Shown: positions 44,469 through 52,665 of the stretch, one piece after another
Layout of the letters: each line of letters begins with the position of its first letter
How positions within the stretch are numbered: the first letter of the stretch is position 1
Assembly (NCBI GenBank): GCA_947473045.1
Contig: CANJCO010000032.1
Coordinates: forward strand, 1-56,793
Source of the DNA: Myxococcales bacterium
Lineage (GTDB): Bacteria; Myxococcota_A; Polyangia; Polyangiales; Polyangiaceae
Length of the DNA: 56,793 nt
Direction of reading: 5' to 3'
The notes under the pieces: model-generated
Databases searched by the model: none
Told to the model about the DNA's origin: nothing
What the model saw: the letters and a program-made list of their open reading frames with translations, nothing else
Translations under genes and position numbers: made by a program

Positions 44469-46772
44469 TCAGTTCGGGCCGGGCTTCGAACAGTAGCCAT
44501 TGATGCAGCGCACTCCCTGGCTCGCCCCGCAGCAATCGGCGTCGGTCGCGCACTTCTCGAGCTCCTGCGCGCAACCCATGGGCGGCTTGTCGGTGCACTG
44601 AAGCCCGCCCCCGTCGGGATCCTGCCGGCAGAAGCCGCCGCAGCACTCTTCTCCGGTCTCGCACGCGTTGCCGCTGGGTTTGCACGGGTCAATGACCCAG
44701 AAGCCGCGCATGTTGCCGGCGTTGAGCTCCTGCCCCGGCAAGTAGAAGGCGGGGTGCGACGCGTCGATCGCAGGCTTTCCGTTGGCGTCGACCGCAGCCA
44801 CCCAGAGCTTCTTGGGAATCGGGTATTTCCCATTTCCGTTGTCGTATCCGTCGCCCGCGGCGACGTTTCCGTACATGCGTCTCGAAGTGAAAACGACCCA
44901 GAAATAGCCGCCGGACGCGACCGGGTTTACTGTGGGCTCGTAGTTCACGACCGTGTCCGCGGGGTGGGATCCGTTGCTGGGCAGGTAGGGAACGCCGTTG
45001 CTGTCACGCCCGTTGGCGAGGTTCATCCGAACCGGCGCTGGAGCGAGGCCGGTGTCGGTCGACCACAGCTCGGCCTGTGCGCCTCCCCAGGTCGACAGCT
45101 CAGCGTCTCCCGCAACATTCGAGACTTGAACCGTGTTGTGAAATACCACGCCGCTGCCGTCGGGATAAAACGCGGGCCAGCCCGGGAAATGGGCGTTGTC
45201 ACGGTAGAGCTCGCGCAAATTCGAGAACGCAAACGGAGGCGACCCGCACGCCTTACCCCCATCGGCCTGCCCACAGTCGAAGTCCATGATGGCGAGCGAG
45301 TGACCCCCGCCCGCCGTGACCCCCGCTGCGCCGGGACCCTCCCAGAAATTGAAGGTGACGTGCCTGCCGTCGGGCGAGAACGCGGGCGTCACCGCGGCCT
45401 TCACCGCGCTCGTGAAGCCGGTTGAAGCGATCGCCGATCCGTTCGACCGCGCAAAGAGGTTCGAGTCGATCGACGTGTGCTCGCGCGCGTGCCGGGAGTT
45501 CGACAGCCCGAAGCTTCCGTCGGGATACAAGCCTCCCCACAGAAATTTCCGATTGTTCGAAGTGTTGTCGGGGGCAGCGCCCGAATACGTAGACAGGACT
45601 GCGCCTTTTTGGGTCAGGTCATACGAGGCACCGTTGCTGTAGGTCTCGTCCTGCGTGATGAGCGTCGAGCCGTCGCTCGAGACTTCGTGGCAGACATGGC
45701 ACGAAGCCTCCGTGCCCGGCAGTGCGATCGAGGGTGCGTACGCGCCTGGCTGAATGGCCAGCACGGCGCCCTTTGAGCCGGAAACGAGGCTCGAATTATA
45801 GGAGTTGTAATAAACAGTGCCCTTCAAGATCCCAGGAGAGACCGTCCACGTCTCCTCGATTGGGCCCCATACGGTGCTGCCGTCCGACAGGTACAAGGCA
45901 GCCTTGAGGGGATCACCCGTATTGCCGAGAAGCGCCTTCCGCCAGGCGGCCTGATCGACCGGATGATTGATGAAATTGGGCGCGGCGTAATATCCATCGA
46001 ACGAAAAGAGCTTCTGTTCGAGGTGTATGCGCACGTACTTCGTCGCCGGCGCGTGCGTGGTCTGCCACTGAAGCAGCGGAGCCAAAATGCCACGCGGCCA
46101 CACGGTTCGGTCGTAGGGATAGAGCCAGCCGAGCTCCGCGGCGTTCGCCGGCGCGACTGCGGCGCCGCTCAGGATGGCGACCGTCTGCGGTGACACAGGT
46201 CCTCCGTAGTCGTTGCCTCCGACGCCGTTGTTGCCGCCCGTCCCGCCGCCCGCGTCGGGAGCGCCGCCGTCGGGAGCGGGCTTGCCGCTCTGCGTGATCT
46301 TGATTCTGACCGAGAGCGGAGTGGTCGCGGTGAGATTGCCGAACGTCGCGGTCACGCTTCCCGTGCCGCTCACGTTGCCGCTCGCCGTGAAGATTCCTGT
46401 CGACGCCACGAGCTTGCCGAGCTCGCCGCGGTCGATGGCGAAGTTGGCCGCGACGGGGGCGTTTTGGTTGCTCACGGCCGTGAGCGTGAGCGGCGCGGTG
46501 GTGATGACCCCGTTGTCGATCGTGACGTCGACGATGGGCGAGGCCGGAATGATGCTGATCGACGTTACGGGACCGCCGCCGTCGGCGCCGACAAACACGG
46601 TCTCATCGCCGGGCATGCCGTCGGGCGCGCTGTTTCCGCTATCGCCCCCGTCGCTGTCAGTCGGAGCCTGCTGCGCGTCTGCGCCGCAGCCAGCCTGGGC
46701 CGCCGCCCAAACGATCGCTGATACGAGACCGACCGTGGCCGCTGCGCGGTGCCAACCCGACTTCGCCATCAC
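44469..46772 (-). CDS. Large exported TolB-like protein with a CxxCH motif and Cys-rich tail
   Basis: The product is 767 aa. A signal peptide (GLVSAIVWAAAQAGCGADAQ) has a possible lipobox Cys, followed by an Asp/Ser/Gly linker. Residues ~70-160 form an Ig-like, beta-sandwich segment (TLTAVSNQNAPVAANF). The main part has SPDGRHVTFNFWEG and FYPDGSGVVFHNT repeats, as in WD40-like/TolB propellers. A single CHVCH at 358-362 fits a c-type heme attachment motif or a metal site. The last ~65 residues hold many cysteines (ECCGGFC, DCCGASQ), as in myxobacterial surface proteins. The function is unknown, perhaps an outer-surface protein. Confidence 0.82.
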   Translation of the reverse strand: MMAKSGWHRAAATVGLVSAIVWAAAQAGCGADAQQAPTDSDGGDSGNSAPDGMPGDETVFVGADGGGPVTSISIIPASPIVDVTIDNGVITTAPLTLTAVSNQNAPVAANFAIDRGELGKLVASTGIFTASGNVSGTGSVTATFGNLTATTPLSVRIKITQSGKPAPDGGAPDAGGGTGGNNGVGGNDYGGPVSPQTVAILSGAAVAPANAAELGWLYPYDRTVWPRGILAPLLQWQTTHAPATKYVRIHLEQKLFSFDGYYAAPNFINHPVDQAAWRKALLGNTGDPLKAALYLSDGSTVWGPIEETWTVSPGILKGTVYYNSYNSSLVSGSKGAVLAIQPGAYAPSIALPGTEASCHVCHEVSSDGSTLITQDETYSNGASYDLTQKGAVLSTYSGAAPDNTSNNRKFLWGGLYPDGSFGLSNSRHAREHTSIDSNLFARSNGSAIASTGFTSAVKAAVTPAFSPDGRHVTFNFWEGPGAAGVTAGGGHSLAIMDFDCGQADGGKACGSPPFAFSNLRELYRDNAHFPGWPAFYPDGSGVVFHNTVQVSNVAGDAELSTWGGAQAELWSTDTGLAPAPVRMNLANGRDSNGVPYLPSNGSHPADTVVNYEPTVNPVASGGYFWVVFTSRRMYGNVAAGDGYDNGNGKYPIPKKLWVAAVDANGKPAIDASHPAFYLPGQELNAGNMRGFWVIDPCKPSGNACETGEECCGGFCRQDPDGGGLQCTDKPPMGCAQELEKCATDADCCGASQGVRCINGYCSKPGPN

Positions 46773-46953
46773 TGCTCTTCTCCTCGAAATCAGGTCTCGA
46801 TGTTTCGCTTAGAGGCTATCATCGCAGGGCCGGGTCACGTCAGCGAAACCAAACGCGCGGCCGTCGCGTATCCGGTACCACCGACTCACCTGGCCTTATC
46901 GTTGGTGGCGGGGGTTGTTCGTGGCGGGCGTTCGATGTGAAAGGATTTTGCGC

Positions 46954-47742
46954 ATGAACTTTGTCTCTGTTCGAACCGCGTGCCCTGTCGCCCTCGTTCT
47001 CGCCGCTGCCTGCAGCAAGCAGGAGAGCGCCCCTTCCGCGCCGCTGGCCAGCGCCGTGACGGCCGCCCCGGCGCCCGCGGCCTCCATGCTGACCGACTAC
47101 GCGATCGACGTCGCGAGCAAGGCCGCGATCGATCTGGAGGCGCCAAAAGAGCACATCAAGGCCGACGCGACGTCGGCGGCCGGCTCGCTTCGGGTCGATC
47201 TCGCGAAGCTCACGAACTCGCGCGGAGAGGTGAAGTTCGACCTGACCCAGCTGAAATTTCGCACGTTCGATGACGAGGGCAAAAATGCCTCGCAGACTGA
47301 GCACGCGCGCAACTGGCTTGAGGTCGGCGCGCTCGTCGACGCTCCGACGCGCGCCGGAAACCAGTTCGTGGTCTTCGCGATCCAGTCCATCGAAGCGGTG
47401 AGCGAGCCCGACGTCAGCAAAATCGCCCCGGTGCGCGTAGGTGACGAGGACGTGCGCAGCGCGACGCTGACGGCCCGCGGCGACTTCCTGCTCCACGGCC
47501 GCAAGGTCTCCAAGGACGTCGCGCTGCAGGTCGCGTTTCACTACGCCAAGGGCGCTGACGCGGTCGCGCGGCCGCTGTTCATTTCGGTCAAGACTGCCAC
47601 TCCGATGCACGTCACCCTCGCCGAGCACGACGTGAAACCGCTCGACGGCTTTGGTAAAGTGGCGCAGTGGACGGCGAACCTCGTCTCGAAGGTGGCCACC
47701 AACGCCGATGTCACGCTCGACCTTCGCGCCTCGCCTCGCTGA
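46954..47742 (+). CDS. YceI-like lipoprotein
   Basis: The product is 262 aa from the ATG at 46954 (frame open to 46915). The signal peptide ends LVLAAACSKQ, so it is a probable lipoprotein. The mature part follows the YceI lipocalin-like beta-barrel pattern: AAGSLRVDLAKLTNSRGEVKFDL, a charged TEHARNWLEVG segment, and ATLTARGDFLLHGRKVSKDVALQV. YceI proteins bind isoprenoid-type lipids in the periplasm. It lies 63 bp ahead of the MNIO-type RiPP precursor, in the same direction, and may belong to the same unit or be an independent envelope gene. Confidence 0.78.
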   Translation: MNFVSVRTACPVALVLAAACSKQESAPSAPLASAVTAAPAPAASMLTDYAIDVASKAAIDLEAPKEHIKADATSAAGSLRVDLAKLTNSRGEVKFDLTQLKFRTFDDEGKNASQTEHARNWLEVGALVDAPTRAGNQFVVFAIQSIEAVSEPDVSKIAPVRVGDEDVRSATLTARGDFLLHGRKVSKDVALQVAFHYAKGADAVARPLFISVKTATPMHVTLAEHDVKPLDGFGKVAQWTANLVSKVATNADVTLDLRASPR

Positions 47743-47792
47743 CCCTACAACCACGATTCAGATCGTACTTTTTCCTCCCGTTTTCGTCTTTC

Positions 47793-47798
47793 AAGGAG
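47793..47798 (+). promoter_or_regulatory. Strong Shine-Dalgarno site of the precursor gene
   Basis: AAGGAG, 7 nt before the ATG at 47806, is among the clearest ribosome-binding sites in the window. It suits a highly expressed precursor whose maturase is translated by re-initiation at the overlapping GTG. Confidence 0.75.
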
Positions 47799-47805
47799 TC
47801 CCATC

Positions 47806-48261
47806 ATGCGCGCCAATTTGAGCTTTGAACACATCGCCTCCACCCTCGCGGTACTCGGCACGGGCGCAGCGCTCGTGGCTGCGTGTGGCGGCTCGCCCGC
47901 GGCGCCTCCCGCGTCGGCCGCAGAGGTCGCGGCTCCTGTGGCGGCTGCGGGGCAGGCGCACGCGTCGTGCTCCGCGAATGGCTGCGGCGCTGCGAAGGGC
48001 GGCGGGCAGACTTCGTGCGGCGCAAAGACCGCCGATGCGCCGAAGTCGCCCGAGCCCGTGGTCGCCGCGCCTCCCGCGGCAGCGCCGCCTTCCACTGCGT
48101 CCGCTGGCGCGTCCGCTGGCGCAGCCGCCGACGTCGGAGCGGCTCCGCAGAAGGCCGCTGCTCCGCCTCCTGCGCCCGCGAAAAAGGCGCCCGCGGCGAA
48201 GCCGACCGGGCAGGCGAGCTGCGGCGCCGGCACCTGCGCGGTCGACCCCAAGAAGAAGTGA
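47806..48261 (+). CDS. Cys-motif RiPP precursor (bufferin/HvfA-like)
   Basis: The product is 151 aa. An N-terminal signal (LAVLGTGAALVAAC) with lipobox VAAC at Cys27 is followed by an Ala/Pro-rich body. Five further cysteines lie in three clusters: SCSANGC (55, 60), SCGAK (71) and SCGAGTC (139, 144), then VDPKKK. Exported HvfA/bufferin precursors carry repeated Cys-Gly motifs that MNIO enzymes oxidise to oxazolone/thioamide groups for copper binding. The overlap with the MNIO gene (GTGA) makes this the obvious substrate. The ~65-residue Ala/Pro spacer between Cys clusters and the potential acylation are unusual. The modification is inferred, not shown. Confidence 0.82.
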   Translation: MRANLSFEHIASTLAVLGTGAALVAACGGSPAAPPASAAEVAAPVAAAGQAHASCSANGCGAAKGGGQTSCGAKTADAPKSPEPVVAAPPAAAPPSTASAGASAGAAADVGAAPQKAAAPPPAPAKKAPAAKPTGQASCGAGTCAVDPKKK

Positions 48262-49142
48262 CCGGGCGACCGTCGGGCGTCGGTCTCGGGCTGCGCTGGG
48301 AGTTCATCGACGCCCTGCTCGAACGCTTGCCGGGCGAGATCGATTTTCTCGAGGTCTCGCCTGAAAACTACCTTCGCCGCGGGGGGTATTTCCCCGCGGC
48401 GCTCGAGCGCCTTCGCGGCCGCTATCCTGTCATTACCCACGGCCTGACGATGTCGCTCGGCGGCGTCGCCCCGCTCGGCGCAGGCTACTTGCGCGAGCTT
48501 GGGGCCTTTGTGCGCGAGGTGGGCAGCCCGTGGCACTCCGATCACTTGTGCTTCGGCTCGGTTTCCGGCGCGGTGATGCACGAGCTGCTCCCCATCGCGT
48601 TCGACGAGGCTACCGTCGCGCGGGTGGTCGACCGCGTGCGCGCCGCCCAGGATGCGCTCGGCGTGCCGATGGCGGTCGAGAACATCAGCTTTTACCTGCA
48701 CCCAGGCGCCCGCGGGATGAGCGAGCCGGAGTTTCTCTCGCGCGTCTGCGAGGGAGCCGATTGCGGCCTGCTCCTCGACGTGAACAACGCCTACGTCAAC
48801 GCGCAAAACTTCGCCTTCGACGTGACCGAGTGGATGCGGGCCGCCCCGCTCGGCCGCGTCGTGCAACTTCACGTCGCCGGTCACGAATGGTTCGATGAGG
48901 CCGATTTTGTCGACGGCGCGAAGGGGCGCATCATCCTCGACACGCACGGCGCCGACGTGATCGACCCGGTGCTCGCGCTGCTGGCCGACGTGCTGCGCGT
49001 GACGGGCCCGGTGCCCGTGCTGCTCGAGCGCGACCAGAATTTCAGCGATCTCGATGCGTTGCTCGCCGAGGTGGCGCGCGTTCGCGCGGTGGTGTCAGCA
49101 GCCACCGAGGAGCACGCCGCGCTCGCCGAGATCAGCCAGTAG
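48258..49142 (+). CDS. MNIO (DUF692) RiPP maturase, BufB/HvfB-like
   Basis: The product is 294 aa from a GTG at 48258 overlapping the precursor stop. DUF692 landmarks are EVSPENYL, ITHGLTMSLGG, PWHSDHLCFGS, VENISFYL, LLLDVNNAYVNAQNF, HVAGHEW and DTHGADVIDPV. The His/Asp/Glu/Asn residues of these blocks bind the two or three irons of MNIO enzymes. It would oxidise Cys residues of the precursor. A DUF2063 partner (49095..49904) is encoded on the other strand, and the two genes overlap tail to tail by 48 bp; in known loci the partner follows co-directionally. Confidence 0.95.
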   Translation: MTGRPSGVGLGLRWEFIDALLERLPGEIDFLEVSPENYLRRGGYFPAALERLRGRYPVITHGLTMSLGGVAPLGAGYLRELGAFVREVGSPWHSDHLCFGSVSGAVMHELLPIAFDEATVARVVDRVRAAQDALGVPMAVENISFYLHPGARGMSEPEFLSRVCEGADCGLLLDVNNAYVNAQNFAFDVTEWMRAAPLGRVVQLHVAGHEWFDEADFVDGAKGRIILDTHGADVIDPVLALLADVLRVTGPVPVLLERDQNFSDLDALLAEVARVRAVVSAATEEHAALAEISQ

Positions 49143-49904
49143 CGCCGCGAGCTGCCCCACGACTTCGCTCGTAAGGCCCACCCCGGTGCGTACGCTCGCG
49201 CCCTCGATCGCGGCGCCCAGCAGCGCTCCGGCCATCATCGCTTCGAGCGCATCAAACGCGAGCGAGCCCAACTCCAGCACGCGCACGACGTGCTCTGCGT
49301 CGCGATACATCAGCAGCCGCTGGTCACCGATCGCTGGGGGTTGCGAATCGTCCGGATCGTCGCTCAGGTGTTGCACGGCCGCGCCGAGCCGGACGAGCCT
49401 CGCGATCGAAGAAAACGCCACCGGCCGGTCGAGCGACAGCTCAGACAGCAGGCTCGGCTCGGCCATGTTCGGCATCGACGACAGCTCGAAGTGGAGCAGC
49501 TCGTAGCGCCCCAGGTCGACCAGATACGGCGGCACGCTGGCGCGCGACGGCCACCGGCGCAGCGCCCACGCGAAGAACTCGCCGGGTACGTCCTTGAGAA
49601 AATGCGTCGACGGCGGCGCGTCTTCGAGGAAGCGTGCGAACTCGGCATCGAAAGCCCCGTCGCAGGCGGCGTTGAGGCGCGCCCGCGTGCGCGGCAGCAG
49701 GCGAAAGGCGACGCCCTCGAGGTTGCTCCGCACGAGGCGCCGGTAGAGCGCGAGCCTGCCGGTCTGCGATCGCATCGCTTCGCGCTCGCGTTCGCTCAGC
49801 GTCGAAGCGGCGAGATACGCGCCCTCGTCCTGCGCGAGCTCTGAGCCCGCGCGCTCCCGCAGGCACGCGTCCGCGATCGTGTCCTGCATCGATTGGCTCG
49901 CCAT
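49095..49904 (-). CDS. DUF2063 (BufC/HvfC-like) RiPP recognition partner
   Basis: The product is 269 aa from the ATG at 49904; upstream readings of the frame overlap another gene. The DUF2063 N-terminal region (GRLALYRRLVRSNLEGVAFRLLPRTRARL) and FFAWALRRWPSRASVPPYLVDLGRYELLHFEL are typical, as is DQRLLMYRDAEHVVRV. In MNIO systems this protein binds the precursor leader and presents it to the maturase. It is divergent from the precursor direction and must have its own promoter or read from the FGE-like gene upstream (35 bp away). It overlaps the maturase gene by 48 bp antisense. Confidence 0.88.
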   Translation of the reverse strand: MASQSMQDTIADACLRERAGSELAQDEGAYLAASTLSEREREAMRSQTGRLALYRRLVRSNLEGVAFRLLPRTRARLNAACDGAFDAEFARFLEDAPPSTHFLKDVPGEFFAWALRRWPSRASVPPYLVDLGRYELLHFELSSMPNMAEPSLLSELSLDRPVAFSSIARLVRLGAAVQHLSDDPDDSQPPAIGDQRLLMYRDAEHVVRVLELGSLAFDALEAMMAGALLGAAIEGASVRTGVGLTSEVVGQLAALLADLGERGVLLGGC

Positions 49905-49939
49905 CGCGCACGCATCATACGCCCGGGGAGCCGCCTCTG

Positions 49940-51064
49940 TCAGGGCTCGGGCGCCACGGTCTTGCAGCAGCGGAAGCCGAGATGGTAGTTCACATGCCAC
50001 GCGTTTTCGATCGGCTCGACGTGCCAGCGCGGGTCGAAGTTGCACGTGTCGGGATAAGTCTCGCGGTCCGCGGGGGGCTTCGGCAGGGGAGCCTTCGCGG
50101 CGATCGCGCTCGCGAACTCGGCGTCCGACGGGCGCATGACCTCGGAGTAGAAAAACGCGCTGCCCTTGAGCTGCGTAACGGTGTGCGTCGCGTCTTCTTT
50201 CCGCGTCATGATCTCGGCCACGTTTCCGTGCTGATCGTAGACGCCGAAGCGCGAACGACACGCCGGAAACGCCCCGGAAGGCTCGGTGTCGGTGCCGCAG
50301 GTTTGGTAGGCGCGCTGTGCGGTGTGGGGATCGCAGCTTCCGACGCGCTTTTTATGTGTATTGCACACAGAAAGGTCGAGCGCGTCGCCGTAGGCATAGC
50401 GGCGATCGGGCCCGCCGGAGGGATCGCCGCGGCAGGCGAGCTGCCACTCGCCCTGCGTGCAAAGTCGCTTGCCCTGCAACGCGCACAGCGTAGCGGCGTG
50501 CGTCGGCGGAGACCACACGATCGGCAGCTCGCACGCCTGGTTCGGAAACTCGAAAATATCGACGCAGGTGGTGGCGGATTTTTCGGCCCCGCCTTTGTAG
50601 ATCGGCACCATGTTGGGCGAGCCGCAGCGGCTCCGCTGAGCTTCGGTCTGCAGCGTCACGCCGCTCAGCCCCTCGAGGCACGCGCGCTTGCCGATGCTGT
50701 GGTGCGCGATCGCCTTGTTGCCCTGACTCATGCGCGAAGGCGTTGGGCCGAAGTTGTTGTTCAGAAACAGGTCGGGCCTGAGCCGCGCGCTTCGTTCGGG
50801 CGCATATTCCTGAACCGAAAACAGCGCGAGCAGCGCTTCGCGCGACTCGTGGTGGAGCGCCATCGGATCGTCGAATTCGGCCTGCGCATCCGCCCCCTGC
50901 GATGCGCCCGCTTCCGGGGCGCTCGCGTCTCGCTCCGGCGCCGCCTCGCGCGCGGCGTCTCGCGCGGCTTCGCGCTGCGGCTCCTCGAGTGACTGCTGCA
51001 CGGCCTTGGTGCAGCCGATGGCAAACGCGAGCAGGGCGACGGTTCGCGAGGCGCGCAGCGTCAC
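49940..51064 (-). CDS. FGE/SUMF1-domain lipoprotein
   Basis: The product is 374 aa from a GTG overlapping the kinase stop (GTGA). The signal is RTVALLAFAIGCTKAV (lipobox AIGC), followed by a charged Ala/Glu/Arg linker. The second half is a formylglycine-generating-enzyme-like (SUMF1) fold: WSPPTHAATLCALQGKRLCTQGEWQLACRG, FGVYDQHGNVAEIM, LKGSAFFYSEV and a final HLGFRCCKTV. Many family members in myxobacteria are non-catalytic binding domains. Translational coupling to the PEGA kinase suggests they signal together. Confidence 0.88.
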   Translation of the reverse strand: MTLRASRTVALLAFAIGCTKAVQQSLEEPQREAARDAAREAAPERDASAPEAGASQGADAQAEFDDPMALHHESREALLALFSVQEYAPERSARLRPDLFLNNNFGPTPSRMSQGNKAIAHHSIGKRACLEGLSGVTLQTEAQRSRCGSPNMVPIYKGGAEKSATTCVDIFEFPNQACELPIVWSPPTHAATLCALQGKRLCTQGEWQLACRGDPSGGPDRRYAYGDALDLSVCNTHKKRVGSCDPHTAQRAYQTCGTDTEPSGAFPACRSRFGVYDQHGNVAEIMTRKEDATHTVTQLKGSAFFYSEVMRPSDAEFASAIAAKAPLPKPPADRETYPDTCNFDPRWHVEPIENAWHVNYHLGFRCCKTVAPEP

Positions 51065-52554
51065 GGCGCGAGCTGAAACTTCTGCTTCGTCGTGGCGCCC
51101 GCGGTGATCGTGATCGTCACTCCGTCGGTCTTGCCCGCCTTCATGCAGCGCACCGCGTGAGGCCCCGCGGACAGCTCGACGTCGGTGATCGGCGTGGGGC
51201 CGAAGTCTTTGCCGTCGATCGTGATGTTGCACCAGTCGGGGGCCGCCGACACCCAGAGCTTGCCGCTACCCTTGGGCTGCGCGGGCTTTCCCGCCGGCAG
51301 CGCGTCGACGCTGACCGACGGCGGATCGGCGGGGGCCAGCTGCGAGGGCGCGATCGCGGAAGGCGGCGCACTGGCTACGAGCGCAGCGGGGCTGCTCCCT
51401 TGCGGCAGCTGCGTCGACCGCGCCACCCACACCAGCGCGAGCACCACTGCCGCCATCGTGGCGAGCACGATGCCGCCGCCGATGAACAACATCGCCGGCT
51501 GGCTGCTGTTACGGCGCTGCATCTGCGGAGTCGCGCTGAACGCGGGCGGTGGCATCGACGTGCGCAGCTCTTCGTAGTACGCAGGCGGTCGGTCGCTCGG
51601 CCGAACAATGGCCGGCATCGCGTTGGTCGCGTCGGGATCGGAGAGCGTCGCAGACGAGCTGACGCAGGGCGCGAGCCGAAGCGGAAGTTGCTCGAGCTCG
51701 GGGAGCTGGGCCGCGAGTCGCTCGATGACGGCTTCCATCGTTTGGAGGCGCTGGTTGCGGTCGGTCACGAGGCAGTCGCGCACCACCGCGCGCAGCCCCT
51801 CGATCAGGTCGGGCACGTAGTCGTTGACGCTCTTCGGCTGCTGGGTCGCGATCGTCACCAGCAGCGCGTTGAAGTTCGGCGCGTCGTAGCAGCGAAAGCC
51901 GCACAGGCCTTCGAAGAGAATCGCGCCGAACGCGAAGATGTCGCTGCGGTGGTCGACGTCGGTCGCGCCCATCGCCTGCTCGGGGCTCATGTACAGCGGC
52001 GAGCCCAGCACGGTGCCGGCGATCGTGAGCGCGTTGTCGCGGTCGTCTTCGAGCAGGAACTTGCTCACGCCGAAGTCGAGCACCTTCGGAACGGCGATCC
52101 CCTCGCGGTCCTTGTGCAGGTAAATGTTCGACGGCTTGAGGTCGCGGTGAACGACGCCGCCGCGGTGTGCTGCGAGGAGCGCGCGCGCGACATCGAGCAT
52201 GATGCCCACGAACTCGTAGACCGTCATCGGTGGGTGCTGCCTGCGAATGGCCACCTCGAGCGAAACGCCCGACAGCAGCTCCATCACAAGAAACAGCATG
52301 CCGTCTTCGGTCTGCCCGATGTCCATCACCTCGATGACGTTGGGGTGCTGCACGCGGCCGCTGATCTTGCCCTCCATCAGGAAGCGGCGCGCCGCCTCGG
52401 GCGACTTGGCGATGCCTTCGAGGAGGAATTTGATCGCGAACTCGCGCTCCGTGAAGATGTTCGTCGCAGACCAGACCGTAGCCATTCCGCCCATGCCGAG
52501 CAGCTGGTTGAGGCGGTACTTGCCCGCGATCATCTGGCCTTGTTGAAGCGACAT
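51061..52554 (-). CDS. Membrane Ser/Thr protein kinase with PEGA-like domain
   Basis: The product is 497 aa. Kinase domain ~13-275: GMGGMATVWSA, Lys42 in FAIKFLLE, HRDLKPSNIYLHKD, VLDFGVSK and SPLYMSPEQ, a complete, apparently active Hanks-type kinase. A transmembrane helix at about 348-372 (MLFIGGGIVLATMAAVVLALVWVA) follows a disordered linker. The exported C-terminus has KLWVSAAPDWCNITIDGKDFGPTPITDVELSAGPHAVRC, a PEGA surface-binding domain. It overlaps the FGE-like lipoprotein gene by GTGA, matching the kinase-lipoprotein layout at 41.8-44.2 kb. Confidence 0.95.
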   Translation of the reverse strand: MSLQQGQMIAGKYRLNQLLGMGGMATVWSATNIFTEREFAIKFLLEGIAKSPEAARRFLMEGKISGRVQHPNVIEVMDIGQTEDGMLFLVMELLSGVSLEVAIRRQHPPMTVYEFVGIMLDVARALLAAHRGGVVHRDLKPSNIYLHKDREGIAVPKVLDFGVSKFLLEDDRDNALTIAGTVLGSPLYMSPEQAMGATDVDHRSDIFAFGAILFEGLCGFRCYDAPNFNALLVTIATQQPKSVNDYVPDLIEGLRAVVRDCLVTDRNQRLQTMEAVIERLAAQLPELEQLPLRLAPCVSSSATLSDPDATNAMPAIVRPSDRPPAYYEELRTSMPPPAFSATPQMQRRNSSQPAMLFIGGGIVLATMAAVVLALVWVARSTQLPQGSSPAALVASAPPSAIAPSQLAPADPPSVSVDALPAGKPAQPKGSGKLWVSAAPDWCNITIDGKDFGPTPITDVELSAGPHAVRCMKAGKTDGVTITITAGATTKQKFQLAP

Positions 52555-52665
52555 CGAAACGGCTACCGAACCTGAAAAACGAAGTGGGCTGCGAGACGTG
52601 AGTCAGACCAGCATAAGGAAAAATCGCCCCTCGCGGGGGAGTCTCGTCGCAATCGTGCCGAGCCC

